64,000 nt of DNA, taken from Flavobacteriales bacterium. Lineage in GTDB: Bacteria; Bacteroidota; Bacteroidia; Flavobacteriales_F; PHOS-HE28. The DNA is taken from contig JAMLHB010000002.1 of assembly GCA_023957375.1 (NCBI GenBank), positions 930,001-994,000 of the forward strand, read 5' to 3'. Positions 35,267 to 43,730 of the stretch are shown piece after piece. A program made the position numbers and the translations under genes. The notes under the pieces are model-generated. The model made no database searches, was not told where the DNA came from, and worked only from the letters and a program-made list of their open reading frames with translations. Numbering within the stretch: the first letter of the stretch is position 1; each line of letters starts with the position of its first letter.

Positions 35267-36850
35267 ATGTCCGCCGACAACGACCATCTGCACCGCCTGG
35301 TACACAGCATGACGCGCGCCGAGAAGCGCTACTTCAAGCTGTACACCTCCCGCCATCTGGTGGGCAATCAAAGTGTCCACCAGCTTTTGTTTGATGCCAT
35401 TGCGGCCATGCCCGCGTATGACGTCTCCATCTTGCACCGCCAATTCGCCGGACAGTCTTTCATGCGGCGCTTCGCCATCACCAAAAGGCGGTTGTATGAA
35501 GCCGTGCTGGACAGCCTGGATGCCTTCCACGCCAAAAGCTCGGTGGATGACGAGGTACGGCGCATGTTGCACCACGTGGAGCTGCTTCAGCACAAAGCCC
35601 TGTATGCCGACGCCGCCAAGGTGCTCCGCTCGGCACGGAAGCTTGCCAAGGACCATGAGCGGCATGCGCTGCTGCTTCAGGTGGCGGAATGGGACCGGCG
35701 CTTCATGGAACGGAGCAATTATGCGGGAATCACCGGACAGGCCCTGGCGAAGCATGCCACAAAAGCGGAAGCAACTGCAACCAGCTGGATCGAAATGGAC
35801 CGGTTGTGGCAGATCAAAAGCGAAACCTTTCTGCTGCTCTACCATAACGGACAAGCGCCGGGCATGCAGGAATTGGAACAATTGGATGGCCTTGCGGCCG
35901 ATCCGCTGCTGGCCGTGGACGCCGTGCTGCACAGCGCGGGGGCACGCTTCCTTCACCACCACGTACGCGGGGCTTTGGCCTACGTGCGCAACAACCTGCC
36001 AGCCTGCGAAAAGGAACTGGAGGCCGCAGCCCGCCTGCTTCGGACCGCGAAAGGGCCGTTTGACGGCGAACCCGGCTTGCTGCTCGGCGTGATCGCGAAC
36101 CTGGCCCAAGTGCGCATGCGGTTGGGCCGCCACCAGGAGGCCCTGGAGGGCTTCCAGGAATTCCGACGGGCCCCTCGGATGATGGCCAAGGCTCCCAGTC
36201 CCGACCTGGAAATGAAGCTCTTCGTGCTAGGCAACAGCTTGCAGATGTCCGTGCTTGCCGTAAAGGGTGATTTTGCCCAAGCCGTGGAACTCGTCGGGGC
36301 GTTGGAGGAAGGATTTGTGCGGTACGGCAAGCGCATCAGCACCGTGCGCAGGGCGGAGTTGGAACTGCAGGCCGCCTTTGTGTGCTTGGGCGCAGCACAA
36401 CCCGGCAACGCCCTGCGCTGGTGCAACCGCCTGCTGGGCGAGAGGGGGATCGATGCCCACGCGGAGCTTTCCGCCCTGGGCCGGATGCTGAATCTGGCCT
36501 GCTTGGTGGAACTGGGCAAACACGACTTGCTGGAGTACGTGGTGCGCAATGCCCAACGCGCGTGGAAACAGCATGCGGGTCCGTTCGCGATGGAGCGGGT
36601 CCTGCTGGAACACGCACAGGCGCTGGCCCGCATTACCGGGTCCCGGCGGCAGATGGCTTGGCACTCCGTGCTGGCCGCTCTAGAAGAAGTGGCCGCCGAG
36701 CCGAAGGAATCCGCCGCCCTGGACCAGATCGACCTGATCACATGGGCCCGCGCGAAGGCGGAAGAAAGGAATTTCGCGGAACTGGTAAAGGAGAAATGGA
36801 GCCAGCGGCCCGTGCCTGCGCGTCGCAACCATGGCAAGCGTGCCGCCTAA
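35267..36850 (+). CDS. Bacteroidota helical-repeat protein, unknown function
   Basis: The 527-residue protein has no signal peptide and is mostly helical, with TPR-like periodicity from residue about 90 onward (YADAAKVLRSARKLAKDHER; QALEGF-type units). Its N-terminus (MTRAEKRYFKLYTSRH, residues 15-30) is a conserved feature of a family of unknown function often found in Flavobacteriales. No catalytic motif. A TAGCTTGG box at 35244-35251 is a possible promoter. It stands alone. Confidence 0.75.
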   Translation: MSADNDHLHRLVHSMTRAEKRYFKLYTSRHLVGNQSVHQLLFDAIAAMPAYDVSILHRQFAGQSFMRRFAITKRRLYEAVLDSLDAFHAKSSVDDEVRRMLHHVELLQHKALYADAAKVLRSARKLAKDHERHALLLQVAEWDRRFMERSNYAGITGQALAKHATKAEATATSWIEMDRLWQIKSETFLLLYHNGQAPGMQELEQLDGLAADPLLAVDAVLHSAGARFLHHHVRGALAYVRNNLPACEKELEAAARLLRTAKGPFDGEPGLLLGVIANLAQVRMRLGRHQEALEGFQEFRRAPRMMAKAPSPDLEMKLFVLGNSLQMSVLAVKGDFAQAVELVGALEEGFVRYGKRISTVRRAELELQAAFVCLGAAQPGNALRWCNRLLGERGIDAHAELSALGRMLNLACLVELGKHDLLEYVVRNAQRAWKQHAGPFAMERVLLEHAQALARITGSRRQMAWHSVLAALEEVAAEPKESAALDQIDLITWARAKAEERNFAELVKEKWSQRPVPARRNHGKRAA

Positions 36851-36880
36851 GGCCGGACCGGTGGGGTTACTTTTCCGCCG

Positions 36881-38884
36881 ATGACACGGGCGGCTGTCTT
36901 CCATAAGCATTTGATGCGACGGGCACGCAGATACCTGCTGGCCAGTGCATCATGCCTGGCCACCGCCCACTGCACCGCACAAATCGTTGCCCTGGCCGAC
37001 GGATGGTCATTCCGCCAAACCGGCACGAACGCATGGCACCCCGCCCAAGTGCCCGGAGAAGTCCACACCGACCTGCTGCGCAACGGCCTGATCCCCGACC
37101 CGTACCGCAACTTCAACGCGGACAGCGTGCAATGGATCGAGGACAAGGATTGGGAGTACGCACGCACGATCCATGCGGATGCAGCGCTGCTGAAGTACGA
37201 GCACGTGGACCTGGTGTTCAAAGGGCTGGACACCTTCGCCGAAGTATGGCTGAACGATTCGCTGTTAGGCAAGGCGGACAACATGTTCCGCACGTGGGAG
37301 TGGTCAGTGAAGGAATTGTTGAAGCCTGGAAAGAACATATTGAAGGTCATTTTCCGGAGCGCGGTGCGGGAAGGCATGAAGCTGCGCAAGACCTACGGCA
37401 TCAACTTGCCGCACGACAGCGACCCCAGCGGCACGAGCCCGTTCGTACGCAAGGCGGCCTACCAATTCGGTTGGGACTTTGCGCCGCGCTTGGTGGGCTG
37501 CGGCATCTGGCAGCCGGTGGAATTGCGCTGTTGGAACGGTGCGCGCATCAACGGTGTGCAAGTGGAGCAGCACTTCACTTCAGACAGCATTCGGCTGAAG
37601 ATCCAGGTGAACACCTTGGGCCAAGCCGAGGCTACTGTCCATTGTTCTTTGGACGGAGTTCCGATCGGCCAACCAGCCATGGACGCTGGCCCGGCAGCGT
37701 CCATCACCGTCCATTCCACCCTGCCGCGCACAGCACTTTGGTGGCCCAATGGTTCAGGAGAACAACCCCTCCACAACCTGCACGTCGAACTGCGCAGCCC
37801 AAAAGGCCAACTATTGGATTCCACTACGCACCACATCGGCTTCCGCAGCATTGAATTGCAGCAGCAGGAAGACAGCATTGGCCGCTCGTTCACCTTCATC
37901 GTCAACGGCAAGCCCATCTTCATGAAGGGCTGCAACATCGTACCTCCGGACATGTTCCCCAGTCGCGACGACAGCGCATGGGTGGCGCTGGTGGCCCACA
38001 TCCAGCGGGCGCACATGAACATGGCGCGCGTGTGGGCCGGCGGCATCTATCCGCCGGAGGCATTCTACACAGCCTGTGATACTGCCGGCATTCTCGTCTG
38101 GCAGGATTTTATGTTGGCGAACTTAGTGCCGGCGGAAGGGGCTTTCCTGGAGAACATCCGCTTGGAGACCAAGGAACAGGCGCAACGCTGCGCCCTTCAC
38201 CCTTGTGCGGCCTTGCTCTGCGGGAACAACGAGCTGAACGTGGCCTGGAGCAATTGGGGCTGGCAACAGAAATACGGCCTGCACGGTGCGGATTCAGCCC
38301 GGGTGATCGACAGCAACCGGAAGCTCTGGAAAGAAGTGCTCGGCACCGTGGCTGCGGATGTTGGCATGCCCTATACCTGGACCAGCGCCTTGAGCAACTG
38401 GGGCAATGCCGCCGGACTGCGCAGCGGCGACCTGCACTACTGGGGCGTGTGGCACGGCGATGCGACTTTTGATTCGCTTGCCACGAGCGTGGGCCGCTTC
38501 GTGAGCGAGTATGGTTTTCAAAGCTGGCCGGACAGCGCGCTGCTGGCCCAGTACATCGATGCGGACCAACTTCACCTGGGCAGTGCTGCACTCCGCTGGC
38601 GCCAGCGCAGTTACAAAACGGACGGACCGATCTGGGAGGCCATCTCCCACGAATTAGGCGAGCATCCCAAAACACTCGGGGAATTCATTGAGGCCAGCCA
38701 AGCGGTACAATCACTGGCTTATGAAAAGGCAATCCAAGCGCACCTGAAAAAGCAGCCTTGGTGCATGGGCACGCTCTTTTGGCAATTGAACGATTGCTGG
38801 CCGGGCCCGAGTTGGAGCTTGATCGATCACGAAGGGAATTGGAAGCCGGGGATGCGGGCGGTGGAAGAGTTGTACGCCAAATGA
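36881..38884 (+). CDS. Short glycoside hydrolase family 2 beta-mannosidase-like protein
   Basis: The 667-residue protein has an exported N-terminus (signal to about residue 34; a second ATG at 36914 would give a shorter n-region), a galactose-binding-like sugar-binding domain, an Ig-like domain, and the catalytic barrel. Glu451 in CGNNELNVAW is the probable acid/base and Glu543 in SEYGFQSWP the probable nucleophile. It would remove terminal beta-mannose. The protein ends just after the barrel (NWKPGMRAVEELYAK), without the C-terminal Ig-like domains of full-length GH2 mannosidases (about 850 residues). Whether this is a natural short type or a truncation is not clear. Confidence 0.85.
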   Translation: MTRAAVFHKHLMRRARRYLLASASCLATAHCTAQIVALADGWSFRQTGTNAWHPAQVPGEVHTDLLRNGLIPDPYRNFNADSVQWIEDKDWEYARTIHADAALLKYEHVDLVFKGLDTFAEVWLNDSLLGKADNMFRTWEWSVKELLKPGKNILKVIFRSAVREGMKLRKTYGINLPHDSDPSGTSPFVRKAAYQFGWDFAPRLVGCGIWQPVELRCWNGARINGVQVEQHFTSDSIRLKIQVNTLGQAEATVHCSLDGVPIGQPAMDAGPAASITVHSTLPRTALWWPNGSGEQPLHNLHVELRSPKGQLLDSTTHHIGFRSIELQQQEDSIGRSFTFIVNGKPIFMKGCNIVPPDMFPSRDDSAWVALVAHIQRAHMNMARVWAGGIYPPEAFYTACDTAGILVWQDFMLANLVPAEGAFLENIRLETKEQAQRCALHPCAALLCGNNELNVAWSNWGWQQKYGLHGADSARVIDSNRKLWKEVLGTVAADVGMPYTWTSALSNWGNAAGLRSGDLHYWGVWHGDATFDSLATSVGRFVSEYGFQSWPDSALLAQYIDADQLHLGSAALRWRQRSYKTDGPIWEAISHELGEHPKTLGEFIEASQAVQSLAYEKAIQAHLKKQPWCMGTLFWQLNDCWPGPSWSLIDHEGNWKPGMRAVEELYAK

Positions 38885-38914
38885 ACGGCGGCAGGCTGGT
38901 GGCTAAGAACGAGC

Positions 38915-38948
38915 ATGGACGCGAATACGCGTCCATTCGGGTCCATTG
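38915..38948. repeat. Palindromic repeat, copy A
   Basis: A 9-bp inner stem (ATGGACGCG / CGCGTCCAT) is followed by an outer right arm GGTCCATTG; the left outer arm is degraded. It shares 18 of 21 bases with copy B at 39796-39839 in GCGTCCATnnnGGTCCATTG. Lies between the mannosidase stop and the small antitoxin-like gene. Confidence 0.6.
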
Positions 38949-38975
38949 CAAATGTGAACTGCCCAAAGGCTGCTT

Positions 38976-39134
38976 CTACGGCTCCAACCCCACAATCTTG
39001 CCGTCTTTGATCACCCACACCTTGGTGCCGTGGATTTTGGCCTGGCGGCGGGCTTCCTTGGCGGCGCGCTTCAGGGCTTTGGTGACGGACTCAATGAAGT
39101 CGTCCTTAGCCTTCTTCTGAGGTGCTTTGCTCAT
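38976..39134 (-). CDS. 52-residue putative antitoxin-like partner
   Basis: The frame of 53 codons starts at the ATG at 39134, overlapping the stop of the kinase gene by 4 bp. The protein is Lys/Ala-rich and helical for the first 35 residues, then has HGTKVWVIKDGKIVGLEP, a short strand pattern that resembles small proteins found next to zeta-toxin-like kinases (such as VAWRDGKVV-type partners). Too short for family identification; the role as antitoxin is inferred from position. In classic PezAT/epsilon-zeta pairs the antitoxin comes first, so the order here is reversed. Confidence 0.6.
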   Translation of the reverse strand: MSKAPQKKAKDDFIESVTKALKRAAKEARRQAKIHGTKVWVIKDGKIVGLEP

Positions 39135-39655
39135 GGATGCTTTTCAAGAAGTACCGGCACAGGTCCTGAGTTGTCATACACCGCCCAAACATCGGCTAAC
39201 CAGCGGTATTGTTCAACAAAGTTAATCCATCCTCGTTTGTATCGCCGCCTGACATCCTCTGGCGGTACGTTGTGAGCACCTTGCTTCACCCGGTGAGCCA
39301 CTCGCTTGATCTCGAGTTCAGGGCTGTCTAATTTCAGGAAGACCAATTCCACCAAGTACCCGGCCTTCCGGATATTCTTCAGCCTTTGCACATAAGTCAT
39401 TCCGCTGAGCGTGGATTCCAATGCAAACGGCTCCTTCTCCTTCGTCAACCGGTCCACTTCAGCAAGGAGTAACCGCCCTGCGGCACGGGCAGCCAGCTCT
39501 GGATGCAAAGGGGATAACCCGGAAGCAATGAGGTCGGCGTTCACGAAGTGGAGGATGCCTTCGTCTGCCGTGAGGAATTTCTTGGCAAACGTGGTCTTCC
39601 CAGCCCCGTTCGGCCCTGCGATGATGATGCAGCGGGGCTTGGGGTTCTTGGCCAT
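39131..39655 (-). CDS. Zeta-toxin-like P-loop kinase
   Basis: The 174-residue protein starts at the ATG at 39655; a TTG further upstream is less likely. Walker A GPNGAGKTT (residues 14-22) is followed by the zeta-like core (ADEGILHFVNADLIASGLSP; FALESTLSGMTYVQRL) and a final ENPVPVLLEK-like end. Zeta/PezT kinases phosphorylate UDP-N-acetylglucosamine and block cell-wall synthesis; this one belongs to the shorter chromosomal branch. It overlaps a 52-residue partner by 4 bp and sits between two palindromic repeats, as a mobile toxin-antitoxin module would. Confidence 0.85.
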   Translation of the reverse strand: MAKNPKPRCIIIAGPNGAGKTTFAKKFLTADEGILHFVNADLIASGLSPLHPELAARAAGRLLLAEVDRLTKEKEPFALESTLSGMTYVQRLKNIRKAGYLVELVFLKLDSPELEIKRVAHRVKQGAHNVPPEDVRRRYKRGWINFVEQYRWLADVWAVYDNSGPVPVLLEKHP

Positions 39656-39735
39656 TGGGGCGTTCAAGATAGAACCGTTGCGAATTGGCCTTCAGGTTGA
39701 TGACTGTGATGCCATTCCGTCATCCGTGCAAATTC

Positions 39736-39748
39736 AACACGCCGTGTT
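39736..39748. promoter_or_regulatory. Palindrome upstream of the toxin-antitoxin pair
   Basis: AACACG-C-CGTGTT is a 13-bp perfect palindrome 81 bp upstream of the kinase start. Such sites are typical of auto-regulated TA operons, but its role is a guess. Confidence 0.25.
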
Positions 39749-39795
39749 AAAATTACAAGGTTGTGGCTCTTGCTTTCATGGGGGCAATGGACACA

Positions 39796-39839
39796 AATGG
39801 ACCTTGATGGACGCGAGTTCGCGTCCATCAAGGTCCATT
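39796..39839. repeat. Palindromic repeat, copy B
   Basis: A perfect 21-bp stem with a 2-nt loop; the arms run from AATGGACC to its complement GGTCCATT. It lies 20 bp past the dxs stop and could act as its terminator hairpin. Copy A is at 38915, on the other side of the toxin-antitoxin pair. Confidence 0.85.
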
Positions 39840-39859
39840 GAACACCGGGTAGCAAGTAC

Positions 39860-41803
39860 CTACGCCCCCACTCCCACGCTCTTCGCGCCTTTTGCCGGCA
39901 GCATCTCCTTCACCGCCGCCACCAGCGCCTTGTCGTCAAAGCCGCATTCGGTGTAGAGTTCCGGTTGGGTGCCGTGTTCGATCCAGCGGTCGGGGATGCC
40001 TAAGCGCTTCACCTGGGCCTGGTAGCCGTGATCGGCCATGAACTCCAGCACGGCGCTGCCCATGCCGCCCATGATGCAGCCGTCTTCGATGGTGACCACG
40101 TGCTTGAACTTGGCGAAGACCTCATGCAGCAGCAGTTCGTCGATGGGCTTGGCGAAGCGCATGTCGTAGTGGGCCACGTCGTAGCCCTCGGCCTGCAGGG
40201 CATCGATGCCCTTGGCGGCGATGTTGCCGATGTGGCCGATGCTGAGCACGGCCACGTCGGTGCCGCTGCGCAGCTTACGGCCGGTGCCCACCTTGATCTC
40301 GCGGAAGGGCGTTTTCCATTCGGTCATCACGCCTTCGCCGCGCGGGTAGCGGATGCTGAAGGGGCCTTGGTCGGGCAGCTGCGCGGTGTACATCAGGTTG
40401 CGCAGCTCCTCCTCGTTCATCGGGGCGCTCACCACCATGTTGGGGATGCAGCGGAAGTAGGCAAGGTCGAACGCGCCGTGGTGGGTGGGGCCGTCAGCAC
40501 CGGCGAGGCCGCCTCGATCAAGGCAAAACACCACGTTGAGGTTCTGCAGGGCCACATCGTGCACCACTTGGTCGTAGGCGCGTTGCATGAAGGAGCTGTA
40601 GATGTTGCAGAAGGGCACCAGGCCCTGCGTGGCCATGCCCGCACTGAAGGTGACGGCGTGCTGCTCGGCGATGCCCACATCGAAGGCGCGGTGGGGCATG
40701 GCCTTCATCATGATGTTCAGCGAGCAGCCGCTGGGCATGGCGGGCGTCACGCCCGTGATCTTGGGGTTTTTCTCGGCCAGCTCCACAATGCTGTGGCCGA
40801 AGACGTCCTGGTACTTGGGCGGCTGCGGGCTCTTGGGCACCACCTTGATGATCTCGCCGGTGACCTTGTTGAACAGCCCGGGTGCATGCCACACCGTGGG
40901 GCTGCCCTCCTCGGCGGGCTTGTAGCCCTTGCCCTTCACCGTAAGCACGTGCAGGATCTTGGGGCCGGGGATGTTGCGCAGATCGCGCATCACGGCTACC
41001 AAGCGTTCCACATCGTGTCCGTCCACCGGCCCGAAGTAGCGGAACTTCAAGCTCTCAAAGAGGTTGCTTTGCTTGAGCAGGGAAGCCTTCACGGCGTTCT
41101 CCACCTTTTGCACGATGGACTGGGCGTTGGGCCCGAATTTGCTGAGCTTGCCGAGCAGGTTCCACACCTCGTCCTTCACCTTGTTGTAGCTGCGGCTGGT
41201 GGTGATGTCGGTAAGGTATTCGCGGAGCGCTCCCACGTTGGGGTCGATGCTCATGCAATTGTCGTTGAGCACCACGAGCATGTCGGTGCCGATGCCGCCT
41301 GCGTGGTTCAGGGCCTCAAAGGCCATACCGGCGGTCATGGCGCCGTCGCCGATCACGGCCACGGTGTGGCGGTCTCGTTCGCCCTTGAGCTTACTGGCTT
41401 CGGCCATACCGGTGGCCGCGCCGATGCTGGTGCTGCTGTGGCCCACGCCGAAGGTGTCGTAGTCGCTTTCACTGCGCTTGGGAAAGCCGCTGAGGCCGCC
41501 GTGGATGCGGTTGGTGTGGAAGACTTCGCGCCTTCCGGTGAGAATCTTGTGGCCGTAGGCTTGGTGGCCCACGTCCCACACCAGTTGATCATAGGGCGTG
41601 TTGAAGACGTAGTGCAGGGCCACGGTGAGCTCCACCACGCCGAGGCTGGCGCCGAAGTGGCCGCCCTTCACGCTCACCACATCGATGATGAAGTTGCGAA
41701 GCTCCCCGCACACTTGCTCCAACTGCGGCTCGGAGAGCTTGCGCAGGTCGGCGGGGGTATTGATGGCGGAGAGCAGCGGGTAGGTGCCGACGGGTTCGCT
41801 CAT
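39860..41803 (-). CDS. dxs: 1-deoxy-D-xylulose-5-phosphate synthase
   Basis: DXS makes deoxyxylulose phosphate from pyruvate and glyceraldehyde 3-phosphate, starting the MEP route to isoprenoids, and also feeds thiamine and pyridoxal synthesis. The 647-residue protein starts at the ATG at 41803; the frame extends 34 residues upstream but has no homology there. Motifs: HFGASLGVVELTVALHY, TPP-binding GDGAMTAGMAFEALNHAG, GPVDGHD, and the C-terminal HHGAFDLAYFR with RYPRGEGV. Length is normal. A TACCTTTG box lies 26 bp upstream. The neighbour thiL also uses thiamine. Confidence 0.97.
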   Translation of the reverse strand: MSEPVGTYPLLSAINTPADLRKLSEPQLEQVCGELRNFIIDVVSVKGGHFGASLGVVELTVALHYVFNTPYDQLVWDVGHQAYGHKILTGRREVFHTNRIHGGLSGFPKRSESDYDTFGVGHSSTSIGAATGMAEASKLKGERDRHTVAVIGDGAMTAGMAFEALNHAGGIGTDMLVVLNDNCMSIDPNVGALREYLTDITTSRSYNKVKDEVWNLLGKLSKFGPNAQSIVQKVENAVKASLLKQSNLFESLKFRYFGPVDGHDVERLVAVMRDLRNIPGPKILHVLTVKGKGYKPAEEGSPTVWHAPGLFNKVTGEIIKVVPKSPQPPKYQDVFGHSIVELAEKNPKITGVTPAMPSGCSLNIMMKAMPHRAFDVGIAEQHAVTFSAGMATQGLVPFCNIYSSFMQRAYDQVVHDVALQNLNVVFCLDRGGLAGADGPTHHGAFDLAYFRCIPNMVVSAPMNEEELRNLMYTAQLPDQGPFSIRYPRGEGVMTEWKTPFREIKVGTGRKLRSGTDVAVLSIGHIGNIAAKGIDALQAEGYDVAHYDMRFAKPIDELLLHEVFAKFKHVVTIEDGCIMGGMGSAVLEFMADHGYQAQVKRLGIPDRWIEHGTQPELYTECGFDDKALVAAVKEMLPAKGAKSVGVGA

Positions 41804-41829
41804 GGCGGTGGAAGGCGGGAATGGACGAT

Positions 41830-41837
41830 CAAAGGTA
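41830..41837 (-). promoter_or_regulatory. -7 element TACCTTTG for dxs
   Basis: Full TAnnTTTG match 26 bp before the dxs ATG. No -33 box found. Confidence 0.45.
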
Positions 41838-41936
41838 GGACGCACGGCGGAAGAAGGGGTTGCCGGCGCCATTTGGAACGCATGCGCGGCCAGGTCATTG
41901 TGCATCCCGTCGGCCGGGCACTTGAATGGATACCGG

Positions 41937-42977
41937 TTATCCCTTCAACCCATCCCAGCCCTGCGCCTTCAGCGCATGCTGCCCGCCTTGGCGGTCGATG
42001 AGCTGGCAACCGCTGGCTTTGTCCGTGAGGTGGCCGATGACGGTGAAGTGCGGCGAACCCTTGATCTTGTCGTAGTCGGCTTGGGCGATGGTGAAGAGCA
42101 GCTCGTAGTCCTCGCCGCCGTTGAGCGCGCAGGTGCTGGGGTCCAGGTTGAAGTCGCGTGCGGCGTGGTGCGTTTCCGGTGCGATGGGGATTTTTTCGTC
42201 GTAGAGCTTCACGCCCAATTCCGAGCGGCGCGCAATGTGCATGGCCTCGCTGGCCAGGCCGTCGCTGATGTCGATCATGGCGGTGGGCCGCAATTGCATC
42301 TCCTTGAACAGCGCGATCACATCCTTGCGGGCTTCGGGCTTCAGTTGACGCTGGAGGATGTAGTCGAAGCCGCTGAGGTCCGGTTGCACGTTGGGATCCT
42401 GCTTGAAGACAGCCTTTTCGCGCTCCAGCACCTGCAGGCCCATGAAGGCTCCGCCCAGGTCGCCGCTCACCACCAACAGGTCGTTCTCCTTGGCCCCGTG
42501 GCGGTACACGATCTCTTCCTTCTTTGCCGCGCCGATGGCGGTGATGGAGATCACCAGACCGCTGGTGCTGCTGGTGGTATCGCCGCCCACGAGGTCCACG
42601 CCGTAGGTGTTGCAGGCGGTGAGCATGCCGGCGTAGAGCTCATCCACGGCTTCCAGCGAAAAGCGGTTGCTGATGGCGATGGCCACGGTGATCTGGCGCG
42701 GCTCGGCGTTCATGGCATAGACGTCGCTGAGGTTGACGATGACGGCTTTGTAGCCGAGGTGCTTCAGCGGGACGTAGCCGAGGTCGAAGTGTACGCCCTC
42801 CACCAGCATGTCGGTGGTGACCACTTGGGTGAGGCCTTGCGGGTCGATGACGGCACAATCGTCGCCGATGCCTTGCAGCGATGAAGGGTTCTGCAATTCC
42901 ACGGCGGCGGTGATGCGGTCGATCAAGCCGAATTCGCCGAGGGTGGAGAGTTCGGTGCGTTGGGTTCTCTCGGACAT
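41937..42977 (-). CDS. thiL: Thiamine-monophosphate kinase
   Basis: ThiL makes thiamine diphosphate, the cofactor of DXS. The 346-residue protein has the ATP-binding loop IGDDCAVI near residues 40-47, VTTDMLVEGVHF, and GGDTTSSTSGLVISITAIG, with the conserved acid motifs of the family; the end has NGGEDYELLFTIA. The start codon (ATG at 42977) lies inside a 22-bp direct repeat whose second copy occurs 731 bp upstream. The region in between holds a PIN/DUF433 pair, so thiL now has a foreign module in front of it. Confidence 0.95.
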   Translation of the reverse strand: MSERTQRTELSTLGEFGLIDRITAAVELQNPSSLQGIGDDCAVIDPQGLTQVVTTDMLVEGVHFDLGYVPLKHLGYKAVIVNLSDVYAMNAEPRQITVAIAISNRFSLEAVDELYAGMLTACNTYGVDLVGGDTTSSTSGLVISITAIGAAKKEEIVYRHGAKENDLLVVSGDLGGAFMGLQVLEREKAVFKQDPNVQPDLSGFDYILQRQLKPEARKDVIALFKEMQLRPTAMIDISDGLASEAMHIARRSELGVKLYDEKIPIAPETHHAARDFNLDPSTCALNGGEDYELLFTIAQADYDKIKGSPHFTVIGHLTDKASGCQLIDRQGGQHALKAQGWDGLKG

Positions 42978-42993
42978 GGCGCGAAGGTGGGGA
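42972..42993. repeat. 22-bp direct repeat, copy at the thiL start
   Basis: The sequence spans the thiL start codon and leader. An identical 22-bp copy lies at 43703-43724, on the other side of the PIN/DUF433 pair. Both copies are followed by a hairpin on the same side. Confidence 0.85.
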
Positions 42994-43054
42994 TAGTTCG
43001 TGGTTCGTAGGTCGCAGGGATACCACGAACCAACCCCTACGGACCACGAACTAT
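42993..43054. repeat. Hairpin repeat beside the direct repeat (IR1)
   Basis: Imperfect 19-nt arms (ATAGTTCGTGG... against ...CCACGAACTAT, one mismatch over most of the arm), enclosing 24 bp. Low-complexity GTTCGTGG units repeat inside. Confidence 0.7.
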
Positions 43055-43094
43055 GCCATAGGCCGGATCACCGATTGGTTCAGCCGTATGAAAA

Positions 43095-43460
43095 TTACGC
43101 CAAGGGCAACCTTCGGATCCGAGCTACATGCCTGCCCATGGAAATGAGCGCACCTTTATCCAGCTCAACTTCGAATTGTGCAAGTACCCTCAGTACGGGT
43201 TGAAGCAGCACCTCGGGGGAAGTATCGGTGCCCCGGTACACTACGACGCTGGGCTTTGCTCCCTTGGTTCCGTACAGCAATGCGTTGAAGTCCAGGTCGT
43301 GCGTGAGGATTACATGGTCATGCTCAAACGCCCAGCGCATGATCTCGCCGTCCGAAGCGTGTGCTTCCCCCAATTCCGACCAATGGTACGCTTCATGTCC
43401 GGCCACCCTCAATCCCACAACCAATGCCGGGGGCAGGCACATGTCAACCACAAGCTTCAT
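43095..43460 (-). CDS. PIN-like toxin (DUF5615 type)
   Basis: The 121-residue protein has VVDMCLPPALVVGLRVAGHEA at the N-terminus and ILTHDLDFNALLYGTKG in the middle, the latter with the Asp pair typical of the PIN-like DUF5615 / Mut7-C group. Such proteins are predicted RNases and are often the toxin in pairs with a DUF433 antitoxin. The start overlaps the DUF433 stop by 4 bp. Metal-binding acidic residues are Asp6 and the two Asp of the HDLD motif. Confidence 0.85.
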   Translation of the reverse strand: MKLVVDMCLPPALVVGLRVAGHEAYHWSELGEAHASDGEIMRWAFEHDHVILTHDLDFNALLYGTKGAKPSVVVYRGTDTSPEVLLQPVLRVLAQFEVELDKGALISMGRHVARIRRLPLA

Positions 43461-43687
43461 GCCCGCTCAAATGGCACCTCGTGGTCGTTCGCAAGCAGCG
43501 TGGCATAATTGAGCGCTGCAGTGAGGTCGGCGTCTTCCAAGTATGGATAGAGTTCCAAGATCTCTGCACGGGTGCGACCTGCGGCGAATAGCCCGGTGAT
43601 GGTGCCCACCGTGATGCGCATGCCACGGATGCACGGGCGCCCACCCATCTTATCCGGCTCGATGGTGATGCGTTCGGTGATGTTCAT
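43457..43687 (-). CDS. DUF433 antitoxin
   Basis: The 76-residue protein has a helical DUF433 fold: ITIEPDKMGGRPCIRGMRITVGTI (residues 7-30) and the HTH-like LFAAGRTRAEILELYPYLEDADLTAAL. It precedes and overlaps the PIN-like toxin, the usual antitoxin-first order. A TACCTTTG box ends 7 bp before the ATG and lies directly next to the direct repeat, so the module carries its own promoter. Confidence 0.88.
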   Translation of the reverse strand: MNITERITIEPDKMGGRPCIRGMRITVGTITGLFAAGRTRAEILELYPYLEDADLTAALNYATLLANDHEVPFERA

Positions 43688-43694
43688 GCTTTAC

Positions 43695-43702
43695 CAAAGG
43701 TA
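43695..43702 (-). promoter_or_regulatory. -7 element TACCTTTG of the DUF433/PIN pair
   Basis: Full TAnnTTTG match, 7 bp before the antitoxin ATG, adjoining the direct repeat. The implied leader is almost zero. Confidence 0.5.
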
Positions 43703-43724
43703 GGACATGGCGCGAAGGTGGGGA
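43703..43724. repeat. 22-bp direct repeat, second copy
   Basis: Identical to 42972-42993. It includes an ATG followed by a short aborted thiL-like start, so it is a copy of the thiL leader. Confidence 0.85.
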
Positions 43725-43730
43725 ATGTGC

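Noticed and set aside
40028..42001. Long plus-strand open frame (657 codons)
   Set aside because: Antisense shadow of dxs with His/Val/Ala-rich composition.
43095..43687. Possibility that the 42.97-43.81 kb segment is an insertion sequence
   Set aside because: No transposase is encoded and the flanking repeats are direct, not the terminal inverted repeats of an IS.
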